64,000 nt of DNA from Nitrospira sp. (GCA_030444405.1 JARFPM010000010.1:21090-85089); one strand, 5' to 3'; counted from the stretch's first letter, positions 36,851 to 46,267 are shown. Notes: generated from the sequence alone by a model not told the origin. Program-made: numbers and translations.

Positions 36851-38266
36851 CTAATTCGAATTGCCTGTCTGCTTGGAACCAAAGCCTAGGTTTTTCGCAA
36901 GCCGCGAGAACCAGGACGGTGGATCGCAGACATCCTCCTCCCAACGACCGCTGAGGATCGGGCTGATTTTGATATCTTGAAAGGTAATGTGGCGCGCGCC
37001 GATGAGTTTTTCCCGACAAACTCGATCGGTCAGCTCTTGACCATGGTGCTTGGTCAGCCAAGAGATATCCCAAACCCGGGCGGTCCGATCGCCAGAGGCG
37101 GTGACGATCTTGGTGCTGTCGGGGCTGAAGGTGGCTGACACGACGGGGAGGTCGTGTGCAAACCGCGCCAGTTCTTTGTGCGTCGCCACATCCCAGATGC
37201 TGGCGGTGTGGTCGTCAGAGGCGGTGACGATCTTGGTGCTGTCGGGGCTGAAGGCGACTGACATGACAGCGTCCCTGTAAGTAAAGCTAAAGCGAGCCAG
37301 TTCCTCCTTCGTCGTGGCGTCCCAAACCCGGGCGGTCTGATCGGCAGAGGCGGTGACGATCTTGGTGCTGTCGGGGCTGAAGGCGGCTGACGTAACGGAG
37401 CCTTCGTGTATCAGTATGGCTTGTATAGCTGACGCATGAGCCGCTCGGGTTAACTGAGGCGCTGCTTCAAGGGAGGTAGGTGATAGCCAGGTGTCTTTTG
37501 TGGCCAGGGTGGCGAAACGAAGGGCTCGGTCAAAGTGGCCTGAGTCGCTGGCGTTCTGAGCAGCAGTTGCTAACACCAAGGAGGCTTGATGGGCGATCTC
37601 TCTGGTTTGAAGTACTACGCCGATGATCCCTACAGTTAGCAAGAAGGTGAGCAGAGTGAGTGCGACAATAACTAGCCTGGTGATTGTTCGGAACCGACGA
37701 TGTTGCTGGACATCCTCTCCGTCTAACTCGTCCTTTGGCCTGCCTAAGAGTGTCGAAGAGATGTCGAGGACCGCAGGGCGGAATTGCGAGTGGCGTAAGG
37801 AGAGGTTCGCGACTAATTTTGCCCAGCGCAGATCGACATAGAGGGGCTCATCCTTGAATTTGCCCTCCAAAACGGCTGGAAGAGCGTTGGTCTTTGTCCA
37901 ATTGAAATCTCCGGCAGACGCATCCCAAACTGCCTCTCCTTCAGTCAGTACAAGAAACAGGGTTTGGGCTGTACGATGGTCTAGCCACCAGTCCACCTCC
38001 TTTTGCACCCATGGTGACTGCGCTGCCTGGGGTGACGCCAAGAGGAGGAAATATTCTGATTCAGATAGCGCTCCCTGAATTGATGGCCATAGTTCAGGAG
38101 TCATGGCGAGGCTGGTCTTATCTCGGAAGACTCGCATGGCTCGCAGTCGATACCAGGGCTTGGTGAATTGATGCAGAGCGGTTTGCAAGGCTGGCGCTAG
38201 TTTGCCGTCCGCTGCGTGACTGTAGGACATGAAGGCGTTGTATTTATATGAGCTGCTTGCGTTCAT
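36851..38266 (-). CDS. Membrane-anchored TIR-domain protein with three WD40 repeats
   Basis: A 471-residue protein. The TIR domain (about 6-150) begins Y-N-A-F-M-S-Y-S-H, with W-P-S-I-Q-G-A-L-S-E-S-E and S-P-W-V-Q-K-E-V containing the candidate NADase glutamate. A transmembrane helix lies at about 202-223 (V-A-L-T-L-L-T-F-L-L). A helical linker (R-A-L-R-F-A-T-L-A) precedes three WD40 units, each with F-S-P-D-S-T-K-I-V-T-A-S. The ATG at 38266 is preferred; 38293 adds nine residues. TIR proteins can consume NAD+ or make signal nucleotides. An immune role here is inferred. Confidence 0.85.
   Translation of the reverse strand: MNASSSYKYNAFMSYSHAADGKLAPALQTALHQFTKPWYRLRAMRVFRDKTSLAMTPELWPSIQGALSESEYFLLLASPQAAQSPWVQKEVDWWLDHRTAQTLFLVLTEGEAVWDASAGDFNWTKTNALPAVLEGKFKDEPLYVDLRWAKLVANLSLRHSQFRPAVLDISSTLLGRPKDELDGEDVQQHRRFRTITRLVIVALTLLTFLLTVGIIGVVLQTREIAHQASLVLATAAQNASDSGHFDRALRFATLATKDTWLSPTSLEAAPQLTRAAHASAIQAILIHEGSVTSAAFSPDSTKIVTASADQTARVWDATTKEELARFSFTYRDAVMSVAFSPDSTKIVTASDDHTASIWDVATHKELARFAHDLPVVSATFSPDSTKIVTASGDRTARVWDISWLTKHHGQELTDRVCREKLIGARHITFQDIKISPILSGRWEEDVCDPPSWFSRLAKNLGFGSKQTGNSN
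37093..37383. repeat. Three identical 39-nt blocks in the WD40 region
   Basis: The 39-nt block beginning CAGAGGCGGTGACGATC is identical at 37093-37131, 37216-37254 and 37345-37383, spaced 123 and 129 nt (41 and 43 codons, one WD40 unit). Units 1 and 3 also share the upstream CCAAACCCGGGCGGTC. Identity at silent sites shows recent duplication or gene conversion. Confidence 0.95.
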
Positions 38267-38450
38267 GGTCGAGTGCGAACGGCCTGCTAACATTGGTGTT
38301 GTTGAGACTCGAATAGATAGGAACGCAACCAGTTACGCGTAGGCGACAATACGTGCGGATTATGCAACAGGCTTGCCTTTCCTGCAACGCAAGATGCCGC
38401 GTACTGGAAGGGTAGATTCAGGAGGTGTAATGTCAGCAGGACGACACGCT

Positions 38451-38476
38451 CGTATCAGTTTTGATACGGTTGTATC
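38451..38476. promoter_or_regulatory. Overlapping inverted repeats upstream of the TIR-WD40 gene
   Basis: CGTATC-AGTTTT-GATACG (38451-38468) overlaps GATAC-GGTT-GTATC (38463-38476), giving three alternating half-sites about 185-210 bp before the TIR-WD40 start. The surrounding 38294-38533 holds no gene. Confidence 0.4.
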
Positions 38477-38533
38477 TGATTGGATCCTGCAACGCAGTCA
38501 GCCATTTGCAGGTAGTCCGTTGTGAAGGCAAAT

Positions 38534-39196
38534 CTAAGCTAAGCTCGCCAACACAGCCTGCGTGGTCTTGAAATGCAACTTGGCCACTGACCCCAGCCGG
38601 TCCTGTCCGTGTTTTTTGATAACCATCTTTGCGGCGAGTTCAACGGCTGGAGACGCGCCCTTAGGCAGAGTGGTGCCGACTTCGCTGGAGAGACGTTTCA
38701 ATCGAAGTAAAAATTCTGCGCGGGCTAGGATCGATGCGGCAGCGACGGCAAGGTCGGATTCTGCCTTCGTCCGCTGTTCCAACACGATCTTTCGCCCCTT
38801 TTCCTGCAGCGCATTCAGAATCAATCGTTCGTTCCCGAACTGATCGGCAATAGCCCGCTCACAGGTGACTCGTTCAAGCAAGGTTTCGAGGGCCTTGGCA
38901 TGGCCCCAGGCGAGGAGGCGATTGAGATTTTTGATCTTGGCATAGAGTTCGTTGTATTTTTGCGGCCCGATGGTGATGATGCTGTGGGGGCAGATGGTCT
39001 TGATGTCTGGTGCCATCTCCAGCACACGCCCGTCTGAAATCTTCTTGCTGTCCCGTACCTCCATGAGCCGCAACTCTCCCTGCGTCGTGGCATCGACAAA
39101 CACAGCCGCGATGACGAGTGGGCCGAAGTAATCGCCCTTCCCAGATTCGTCAATGCCGATGCGATCGACTCTGCTGCGGGGACCTTTTCCCATCAT
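38534..39196 (-). CDS. rnhC: Ribonuclease HIII-like enzyme
   Basis: A 220-residue enzyme that removes RNA from RNA/DNA hybrids. Catalytic acids are in G-I-D-E-S-G-K-G-D-Y-F-G, which is the HIII rather than the HII form, then V-R-D-S-K-K, and the C-terminal Asp in the S-D-L-A-V region. The N-terminal TBP-like substrate-binding domain of classical RNase HIII is missing. The start at ATG 39196 has a ribosome site (AGAGGGAG); an in-frame ATG at 39247 is possible. Confidence 0.85.
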   Translation of the reverse strand: MMGKGPRSRVDRIGIDESGKGDYFGPLVIAAVFVDATTQGELRLMEVRDSKKISDGRVLEMAPDIKTICPHSIITIGPQKYNELYAKIKNLNRLLAWGHAKALETLLERVTCERAIADQFGNERLILNALQEKGRKIVLEQRTKAESDLAVAAASILARAEFLLRLKRLSSEVGTTLPKGASPAVELAAKMVIKKHGQDRLGSVAKLHFKTTQAVLASLA

Positions 39197-39310
39197 TGAA
39201 TTCAGACTCCCTCTAGAAATCATGCTGAGCGGGCGGTAATCTACCAATCCAATACAGGAGGGTCAATCGATCGCGACTGACCTAGCAGGACGTGTTTGGT
39301 TGGGGGGTTG

Positions 39311-40180
39311 ATGATGCAAATGCGACGACTGATCCGTACGAGGACGATCGTATGTCTCCTCGTAGGAGGGATCGGCTTAAGTGGATGTCAGACGAATCCC
39401 TATACAGGTCGGTCGCAGCTGCTGATGACATCGGTCGGTCAAGAAATGCAAATGGGCGCTCAGGCGTACGATCAGGTCAGGAGTGATCCGAAAGTGAAGC
39501 TTTCGCAGGCCCCACGTGAGATCGAGCCGGTTAAACGGGTGGCGGCTCGCATTGTCGAGGCTGCCAAGCGCTCGAAATATGCCGAGATGGCCCAGCAGTT
39601 TCAGTGGGAAGTCTCGGTGATTAAAGATGACAAGACGGCCAATGCCTTTGCGCTTCCCGGTGGAAAGATGGCAGTCTACACCGGGATTTTTCCAGTAGCC
39701 AAGACGGAGGCCGGGTTGGCCGCGGTGATGGGGCATGAAGTGGTGCATGCCTTGGCCCGCCATGGGGCGGAGCGAATGAGTCAAGGGCAAGTGACGAATA
39801 TTGGGTTGCAAGTAGTCGGTGCAGCGATTGGGCTCAGCGGGGGGGACCCCATGCTCGGTCAAGCTACGATGGCCGCGTTGGGTGTAGGGGCGCAGGTCGG
39901 CCTCCTGCTTCCCTACAGCCGAAAACATGAATCAGAAGCTGATTACATCGGGATCCTCCTTGCTGCTGACGCCGGCTACGATCCACAGGAATCGGTACAT
40001 TTATGGGAACGGATGGAGCAACTGTCTGGTGGCGGTGGTCCGGCGGAGTTCTTATCGACTCACCCTGGCCATGAGACTCGGATTGAGCAGTTAAAGAAAT
40101 GGATGCCTGAGGCCATGGCCATCTATCAGAAAAGAGCCCCAATGCCAGCCACCCCTTTACCAGAAGTCGGTGGTAGGTAA
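39311..40180 (+). CDS. M48-family metalloprotease lipoprotein
   Basis: A 289-residue protein. The lipobox G-L-S-G-C lies at about residue 26, so it is an exported lipoprotein. The zinc motif H-E-V-V-H is in M-G-H-E-V-V-H-A-L-A-R-H, with the third ligand in E-S-E-A-D-Y-I-G. This is similar to Oma1/LoiP/YcaL-type M48 peptidases, which work in envelope quality control. The start codon is ATG 39311. Confidence 0.9.
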   Translation: MMQMRRLIRTRTIVCLLVGGIGLSGCQTNPYTGRSQLLMTSVGQEMQMGAQAYDQVRSDPKVKLSQAPREIEPVKRVAARIVEAAKRSKYAEMAQQFQWEVSVIKDDKTANAFALPGGKMAVYTGIFPVAKTEAGLAAVMGHEVVHALARHGAERMSQGQVTNIGLQVVGAAIGLSGGDPMLGQATMAALGVGAQVGLLLPYSRKHESEADYIGILLAADAGYDPQESVHLWERMEQLSGGGGPAEFLSTHPGHETRIEQLKKWMPEAMAIYQKRAPMPATPLPEVGGR

Positions 40181-40228
40181 AGGCTCTTGCCATTCGTGGC
40201 CAGTCGTAAGGGAGATTGATCCGTCCGC

Positions 40229-40258
40229 TTGTTCCCGACCTGCATCATTCTTTATACT
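40229..40258 (+). promoter_or_regulatory. Promoter for rnpB
   Basis: TTGTTC (40229-40234) and TATACT (40253-40258), with an 18-nt spacer, end 5 bp before the RNase P RNA. Confidence 0.65.
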
Positions 40259-40263
40259 GAACC

Positions 40264-40700
40264 TGCGTGGGTGGAAGGCTGGATGGTCGCTCGGTGCGTT
40301 TTGCATCGAGAGGAAAGTCCGGACTCCAAGGGCGGGGCGCTGGGTAACTCCCAGGCGGAGCAATCCGACACCAGCACCACAGAAATCAAACCGCCGATGG
40401 CCAAGGCGATGGGATCCCATCTGCTCGCTGCGGCTCAGGTAAGGGTGAAACGGTGGGGTAAGAGCCCACCGCGGTGGTGGTGACATCACCGGCACGGTAA
40501 GCGTCGCCCGGTGCAAGGCCAAATAGGAAGGCATGTGCGGGCTCTTCAGGGGCTCTGTACACCGGCTGGCCCGGTCGAGGTCTTCGGGTAGGTCGCTTGA
40601 GGTTCGAGGTAACTCGAATCCCAGAGAAATGATCATCCAGGCAAAGAGGGAAACTTCTTTGCCGGACAGAATCCGGCTTATAGGTTTTCTGCCCACGCAC
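40264..40700 (+). ncRNA. rnpB: RNase P RNA, type A
   Basis: The catalytic RNA of RNase P, which matures tRNA 5' ends. Helix P1 is formed by GCGTGGG (40265-40271) and CCCACGC near 40692-40698. The universal core is clear: GAGGAAAGTCCGG near 40309, AGGGTGAAACGGTGGGGTAAG (P10-P11 area) near 40441, AGAGAAATGATC (J region) near 40623, and ACAGAATCCGGCTTAT near 40667. A T-run follows P1. The ends are accurate to a few bases. Confidence 0.95.
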
Positions 40701-40871
40701 TTTTTCACCGAAAGCTCCTTTTCTGAAAGGTTTCAGGCGTTCTCCTTTTTGGCGCTCCGCTCGGCGTTGTATTGACGGTCCTTCATAGAGGATGCTAGGA
40801 TCTCGAATCTTCCCCTTGATTTCACACACATTTCTGCACGATGATGCGTGCTTCGCAAGGGGTACCGTTGT

Positions 40872-40898
40872 AAGGTCTCACTATCGACAGGAGACCTT
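40872..40898. repeat. Hairpin upstream of ilvB
   Basis: AAGGTCTC (40872-40879) and GAGACCTT (40891-40898) form an 8-bp stem with an 11-nt loop, about 28 bp before the ilvB start. There is no T-run and no leader peptide was recognised. Confidence 0.5.
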
Positions 40899-40925
40899 AT
40901 GCATGCGGTTGGAGGGAGGGGTGCC

Positions 40926-42701
40926 ATGAAACTCACCGGTGCTGAAATCTTCATCGAATGTCTGAAGCGGGAAGGAGTGAAGACGGTCTTCGCGCTTCCC
41001 GGCGGAGTCGTCTTGAAGATTTTCGATATGCTCCACCAGCAGAAAGACGTTGAGGTGATCCTGACGCGTCATGAACAGGGTGCAGGCCATATGGCGGAGG
41101 GCTATGCGAAGGCGACTGGAAAGGCTGGCGTGTGTTTGGTCACCTCCGGTCCCGGTATGACCAACGTCATTACGGCGTTAGCCGATGCCTATATGGATTC
41201 TGTCCCAGTGGTCTGTTTCAGCGGCCAAGTCCCGACCAGTTTGATCGGGAACGACGCCTTTCAGGAAGCCGACAACGTGGGGTTGAGCCGACCCTGTACG
41301 AAGTACAATTTTCTGGTGAAAGACGTGAACGACTTGGCGGCAACGATCAAAGAGGCGTTTTATATCGCGACGACCGGCCGACCGGGTCCGGTTCTGGTGG
41401 ATATCCCGAAAGATGTGTCGATGGCCAAAGCAGAATTCACCTATCCGAATTCCGTCTCGATTCGCGGGTACAACCCGACCTACGACGGGAATAAATGGCA
41501 GATCAAACAGGCAGCCGAAGCGATCATGAAGGCCAAGAAGCCGATTCTCTATGTCGGCGGCGGGGTGATCTTCTCGGGAGCCTCGCAGGAACTGGTTGAA
41601 CTGGCCGAAATGACACAGATCCCGGTCGATATGACGTTGATGGGGCTTGGCGCCTTTCCAGGGGAGCATCCTCTGTCACTGGGCATGCTCGGGATGCATG
41701 GGACCTATCAGGCTAACATGGCCATGCATTATTCCGATTTGGTGATCGCCATCGGCGCACGGTTTGATGATCGAGTGACGGGGAAGGTGTCGGAGTTCTG
41801 TCCCTATGCGAAAGTGATTCATGTTGATATCGACCCGACCTCTATCAGGAAAAACATCCATGTCGATATTCCGATCGTCGGCGATTGCAGGACGGTACTC
41901 CGTGAGTTGAATCAGATCTTGCGCGCGACGGTCAATGGGGAACAGAAAGATCTTCGGAAACCCTGGTGGGATCAAATTCAGGAATGGCAGCAGGCCCATC
42001 CATTGATGTATCACCAAGAGAAGGACGGGCCGATCAAGCCGCAGCAGGTGGTCAAGCGGTTGTATGAACTGACCAAGGACCGGGATCCGATCGTCTCGAC
42101 GGATGTCGGACAACATCAAATGTGGGCCGCGCAGTATTTCAAGCTGGCAAAACCGAACCGGTGGTTGACCTCAGGTGGGCTTGGTACGATGGGTTTTGGA
42201 TTTCCCGCTGCAATGGGGGCACAAGCCGCCTTCCGGGATCGACTGGTTCTCTGCATTGCGGGAGACGGCAGCATTCAGATGAATATGCAGGAAATGGCCA
42301 CGGCTGTCGTGAGCAAGTTGCCGGTGAAGATCGTCATCCTGAACAATGGATTTCACGGCATGGTCCGACAATGGCAGGACCTATTCTACGAAGGACGCTA
42401 CGCGTCGAGCTATCTGGATACCACTCCAGATTTCGTCAAACTGGCAGATGCCTACGGAGCGGTTGGCTTACGAGTTAATAAGGTCGGTGATCTTGATGCC
42501 GTCCTGAAAGAAGCCTTGGCGACGGATAAACCCGTCATTGTGGATGTGCCGACCTATCCGTTTGAAAATTGCTATCCGATGATCCCGGCCGGTGGTTGCA
42601 ACCACGAGATGCTCCTGGAAGATCCGCCGGAGTTGAAGAAGAAGCAGTCCGGTGCGACAAAGGTGACGCCGGAGGATAAGGACACGGTCCTTACAGCATA
42701 G
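40926..42701 (+). CDS. ilvB: Acetolactate synthase, large subunit
   Basis: A 591-residue thiamine-diphosphate enzyme, the first common step of valine, leucine and isoleucine synthesis. Domains in order are the PYR domain with catalytic Glu (R-H-E-Q-G-A-G-H-M-A), the FAD-binding centre, and the PP domain with the ThDP motif G-D-G-S-I-Q-M-N-M-Q-E and the N-N-G-F-H-G-M-V-R-Q-W segment. ATG 40926 follows GGAGGGAGGGG and gives M-K-L-T-G-A-E-I; upstream in-frame starts are unlikely. ilvN and ilvC follow. Confidence 0.95.
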   Translation: MKLTGAEIFIECLKREGVKTVFALPGGVVLKIFDMLHQQKDVEVILTRHEQGAGHMAEGYAKATGKAGVCLVTSGPGMTNVITALADAYMDSVPVVCFSGQVPTSLIGNDAFQEADNVGLSRPCTKYNFLVKDVNDLAATIKEAFYIATTGRPGPVLVDIPKDVSMAKAEFTYPNSVSIRGYNPTYDGNKWQIKQAAEAIMKAKKPILYVGGGVIFSGASQELVELAEMTQIPVDMTLMGLGAFPGEHPLSLGMLGMHGTYQANMAMHYSDLVIAIGARFDDRVTGKVSEFCPYAKVIHVDIDPTSIRKNIHVDIPIVGDCRTVLRELNQILRATVNGEQKDLRKPWWDQIQEWQQAHPLMYHQEKDGPIKPQQVVKRLYELTKDRDPIVSTDVGQHQMWAAQYFKLAKPNRWLTSGGLGTMGFGFPAAMGAQAAFRDRLVLCIAGDGSIQMNMQEMATAVVSKLPVKIVILNNGFHGMVRQWQDLFYEGRYASSYLDTTPDFVKLADAYGAVGLRVNKVGDLDAVLKEALATDKPVIVDVPTYPFENCYPMIPAGGCNHEMLLEDPPELKKKQSGATKVTPEDKDTVLTA

Positions 42702-42740
42702 GGAAGCCATCGGCGAATGGCTGTCAGCTGAAAGCTTTAT

Positions 42741-43259
42741 ATGGAACATATTATCTCAGTGACGGTTGAGAATAAGTTTGGGGTCTTGTCACGGGTCGCC
42801 GGGCTATTCAGTGGCCGAGGGTTCAATATCGAGAGCCTGTCGGTCGCTCCGACGCTTGATCCATCCATGTCCCAGATGACGATTGTGACGTCTGGTGATG
42901 AGCGGATCATCGAGCAGATTGTGAAACAGCTGAACAAACTCATCGACGTCATCAAGGTCGTGGACTTGAACGAAACGGAGTTTGTTTCACGAGAGACGGC
43001 AATCATCAAGGTGCATACGAAGGATGCGGATCGAGCCGAGGCGCTCAGAATCGTGGACATCTTTCGTGCGAACGTGATTGACTCGACGCCGAGCACCTAC
43101 ACCATCGAAGTCTCCGGAGATCCCAAGAAGGTTGAAGCGATTATCAACTTGTTGCAGCCGCTTGGGATCAAGGATTTGGTCCGCACCGGTCGGGTGGCTG
43201 TCGCACGGGAACCGGTTCGTCCTGCTGCCGCCCAACCGAAGAAAGTGGCCCGCGAATAG
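42741..43259 (+). CDS. ilvN: Acetolactate synthase, small regulatory subunit
   Basis: A 172-residue regulatory subunit. The N-terminal ACT domain starts H-I-I-S-V-T-V-E-N-K-F-G-V-L-S-R-V and includes F-S-G-R-G-F-N-I-E-S-L, the valine feedback site region. The C-terminal ALS_ss domain (about 85-160) follows. Length is typical of the single-ACT bacterial form. It lies 39 bp after ilvB. Confidence 0.95.
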   Translation: MEHIISVTVENKFGVLSRVAGLFSGRGFNIESLSVAPTLDPSMSQMTIVTSGDERIIEQIVKQLNKLIDVIKVVDLNETEFVSRETAIIKVHTKDADRAEALRIVDIFRANVIDSTPSTYTIEVSGDPKKVEAIINLLQPLGIKDLVRTGRVAVAREPVRPAAAQPKKVARE

Positions 43260-44330
<1,071 letters not shown>

Positions 44331-44339
44331 GGCAATTCT

Positions 44340-44990
44340 GTGGCGGATCAAGCGGTCGGTGTTCCCTTTGCCAAAGAAGGAATTCCCTTCATTGCAATTC
44401 CCGCCGGCGTTACACTGTTGACAGCATGGCTGGGGTGGCCGGTCCTCGCAGGTGTCGGCGCCGTCGCGACGCTATTTTCCGCTTGGTTCTTTCGAAATCC
44501 GGCCAGGGTTGTTCCACAAGGTCCTAATCTGATTGTTGCGCCCGGCGACGGAAAGGTGATTGCGATCGAAGAAGAGTTTGAGCCGCGCTACCTGAAAGAG
44601 CGCAGTGTCAGGCTCACGATCTTTTTGAATGTCTTCGATGTCCACATCAATAGAATACCCTGTGACGGCGTAATCGAAGATGTACAATATCAGCCGGGTC
44701 TGTTTTTAGTCGCCAGCAAGCCGGAAGCTACGTTGAGAAACGAACAGAACGCCATGATGATCAAGACCCATGAAGGCACGAAGGTTCTGTGCGTGCAAGT
44801 GGCTGGATTGATCGCTCGGCGCATTGTGTGTTGGGTCTCACCACGGGATCGGGCTATCCGAGGTGAACGGTATGGGTTGATTCGTTTTGGATCGCGGATG
44901 GACACCTTTCTGCCGATCGGCACCAAGCTTCGTGTGGCTGTCGGAGAGCGGGTAAAGGGCGGCGAAACTATCCTGGGGGAGTTGCCATGA
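44340..44990 (+). CDS. psd: Phosphatidylserine decarboxylase, short (archaeal-like) type
   Basis: A 216-residue proenzyme that makes phosphatidylethanolamine. Two hydrophobic helices (about 20-52) are followed by V-A-P-G-D-G-K-V, N-V-F-D-V-H-I-N-R-I-P and the self-cleavage site R-F-G-S-R, where Ser becomes the pyruvoyl group. The start is GTG 44340. It overlaps pssA by 4 bp, so the two phospholipid enzymes are translationally coupled. Confidence 0.93.
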   Translation: MADQAVGVPFAKEGIPFIAIPAGVTLLTAWLGWPVLAGVGAVATLFSAWFFRNPARVVPQGPNLIVAPGDGKVIAIEEEFEPRYLKERSVRLTIFLNVFDVHINRIPCDGVIEDVQYQPGLFLVASKPEATLRNEQNAMMIKTHEGTKVLCVQVAGLIARRIVCWVSPRDRAIRGERYGLIRFGSRMDTFLPIGTKLRVAVGERVKGGETILGELP

Positions 44991-45793
44991 AAGCGGCAGG
45001 ATTCAAAAGTTCGTTTGGGAAAGAAGGGAAGCGGCGGAAAGCCGCCATGCATCTCATCCCGAATTTGTTTACCACCGGCAATTTGTTTTGCGGTGTATTT
45101 GCGATACTGTCCGTTTTCAACGCCAACTACATAGAAGCTGCCATTGCGATTCTTGTCGCGATGATTTTTGATGTCTTGGATGGGAAGTCGGCCAGACTGA
45201 CCAACAGCACGAGTCAGTTCGGGCTGGAGTATGACTCGCTGTCCGATGTGGTGTCATTTGGTGTCGCACCCGGTTTGTTAATTTACTCTTGGGCCTTGAG
45301 CGGACAGGGTACGTTTGGCGTGGCCGTGATGTTTGCCTACGTGGCCATGGGAGCCGTGCGGTTGGCACGATTCAACTCCACCGTAACGCTGTCGGACGGG
45401 AAGTACTTTACCGGTCTGGCCATTCCAGCCGCGGCCGGAGTGGTGGCGTCTCTAGTGGTTTTTGATCATAACCTCCTCAAGATGGGAGGAGACGTCAGGG
45501 CGATCGTGGTGCTACTCATGACTTTGACGCTCTCGTTTTTGATGGTCAGCACGATTAAGTATCGCAGCTTTAAAGAACTGAAATTCAAGGGCCATCGGCA
45601 GATCACCTACCTGGTCTGGGGTATTCTTACCCTGATGATGGTGGCAGCCTGGCCGGCGGTTATGTTATTTGTCATCTTTGCCGGCTATGCATTGATGGGG
45701 CCGGTAGAAAAAGTCTTTTCGCTGATTGCCCCGGCAGGCGGGAAGAAGAGCCTCGGGAAAGTGGAGCCTCCGCCGATCGAATCTAACTCATGA
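44987..45793 (+). CDS. pssA: Phosphatidylserine synthase
   Basis: A 268-residue multi-pass membrane enzyme that joins CDP-diacylglycerol and serine. The CDP-alcohol phosphotransferase motif appears as D-V-L-D-G-K-S-A-R, eight residues, then G-L-E-Y-D-S-L-S-D, with all Asp residues kept. There are about seven hydrophobic helices. Its product is the substrate of the upstream psd gene. Confidence 0.93.
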   Translation: MKAAGFKSSFGKEGKRRKAAMHLIPNLFTTGNLFCGVFAILSVFNANYIEAAIAILVAMIFDVLDGKSARLTNSTSQFGLEYDSLSDVVSFGVAPGLLIYSWALSGQGTFGVAVMFAYVAMGAVRLARFNSTVTLSDGKYFTGLAIPAAAGVVASLVVFDHNLLKMGGDVRAIVVLLMTLTLSFLMVSTIKYRSFKELKFKGHRQITYLVWGILTLMMVAAWPAVMLFVIFAGYALMGPVEKVFSLIAPAGGKKSLGKVEPPPIESNS

Positions 45794-45824
45794 CGGGGAA
45801 CAACAGTGGGAGGAGCTGAAAAGG

Positions 45825-46100
45825 TTTTGAACGGCTAAGACGAGGAGTAGTACGCGAGCCGTCTAGAAACAGGGTGGTGAACATCCTGAAGAGAACTGGT
45901 GGGTGGTGCAAACCAGCCTAGATGTCGCCGAACTCGCCTCCGAGCCGAATCTCCGAACATGAAGTAGGAGATTCCGCCTTGCCTTCGTAAGAGGCAGAAT
46001 GAAGGGTCTGACGACCAGTCGATCTTCAGGCCAAATCAGGGTGGTACCACGGAGTGCGGGAAGCCTTCGTCCCTGGGTATGACGGGATGAAGGCTTTTTT
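45825..46100 (+). promoter_or_regulatory. Leucine T-box riboswitch controlling leuA
   Basis: Stem I is formed by GAGG / AGTAGTAC / GCGA / GTCTAG on the 5' side and CTAGAT / TCGC / GAACTCG / CCTC on the 3' side. The GAACTCG internal loop gives the specifier CTC (Leu) at 45933-45935. The distal part has AGAGAAC and GGTGCAAACC motifs. The antiterminator sequence AGGGTGGTACCACGG is at 46038-46052; its TGGT pairs with ACCA of uncharged tRNA-Leu. A terminator at 46062-46100 follows. Uncharged tRNA-Leu should switch leuA on. Confidence 0.93.
46062..46100 (+). terminator. T-box intrinsic terminator
   Basis: AGCCTTCGTCCC (46062-46073) pairs with GGGATGAAGGCT (46084-46095) with one G-U pair and a 10-nt loop, followed by a T6 run. 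It is mutually exclusive with the antiterminator just upstream. Confidence 0.9.
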
Positions 46101-46103
46101 ATT

Positions 46104-46231
46104 TTCCGGCTGGTGAAAATGACGCTCCGCTTGGTTCTGGCGGCGCTCAACGGCTCAACGTACGAAACCCATGTACGCCTCGCCGTCTCGCTTGCTGCGG
46201 CCTCGCATAACGTCATTTTGACCAGCCGGAA
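46104..46231. repeat. 128-bp palindromic repeat element between T-box and leuA
   Basis: The 21-bp arms TTCCGGCTGGTGAAAATGAC(G) at 46104-46124 and its inverse at 46211-46231 differ at one position. An inner partial inverted repeat (CAACGTACG and GTACGCC) surrounds about 46157-46180. This makes a long hairpin of the kind seen in REP or MITE elements. Its second arm ends 36 bp before leuA. Confidence 0.85.
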
Positions 46232-46267
46232 TACAAGGCGAGGGCGAATTTCTAAAGAGGTGGCACC

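Noticed and set aside
37093..37383. CRISPR array
   Set aside because: The regularly spaced identical blocks are inside an open frame and encode WD40 units. No other candidate array was seen in the window.
40826..40925. A second T-box or leader-peptide attenuator before ilvB
   Set aside because: No T-box sequence, no terminator and no Leu/Val/Ile-rich leader peptide could be found.
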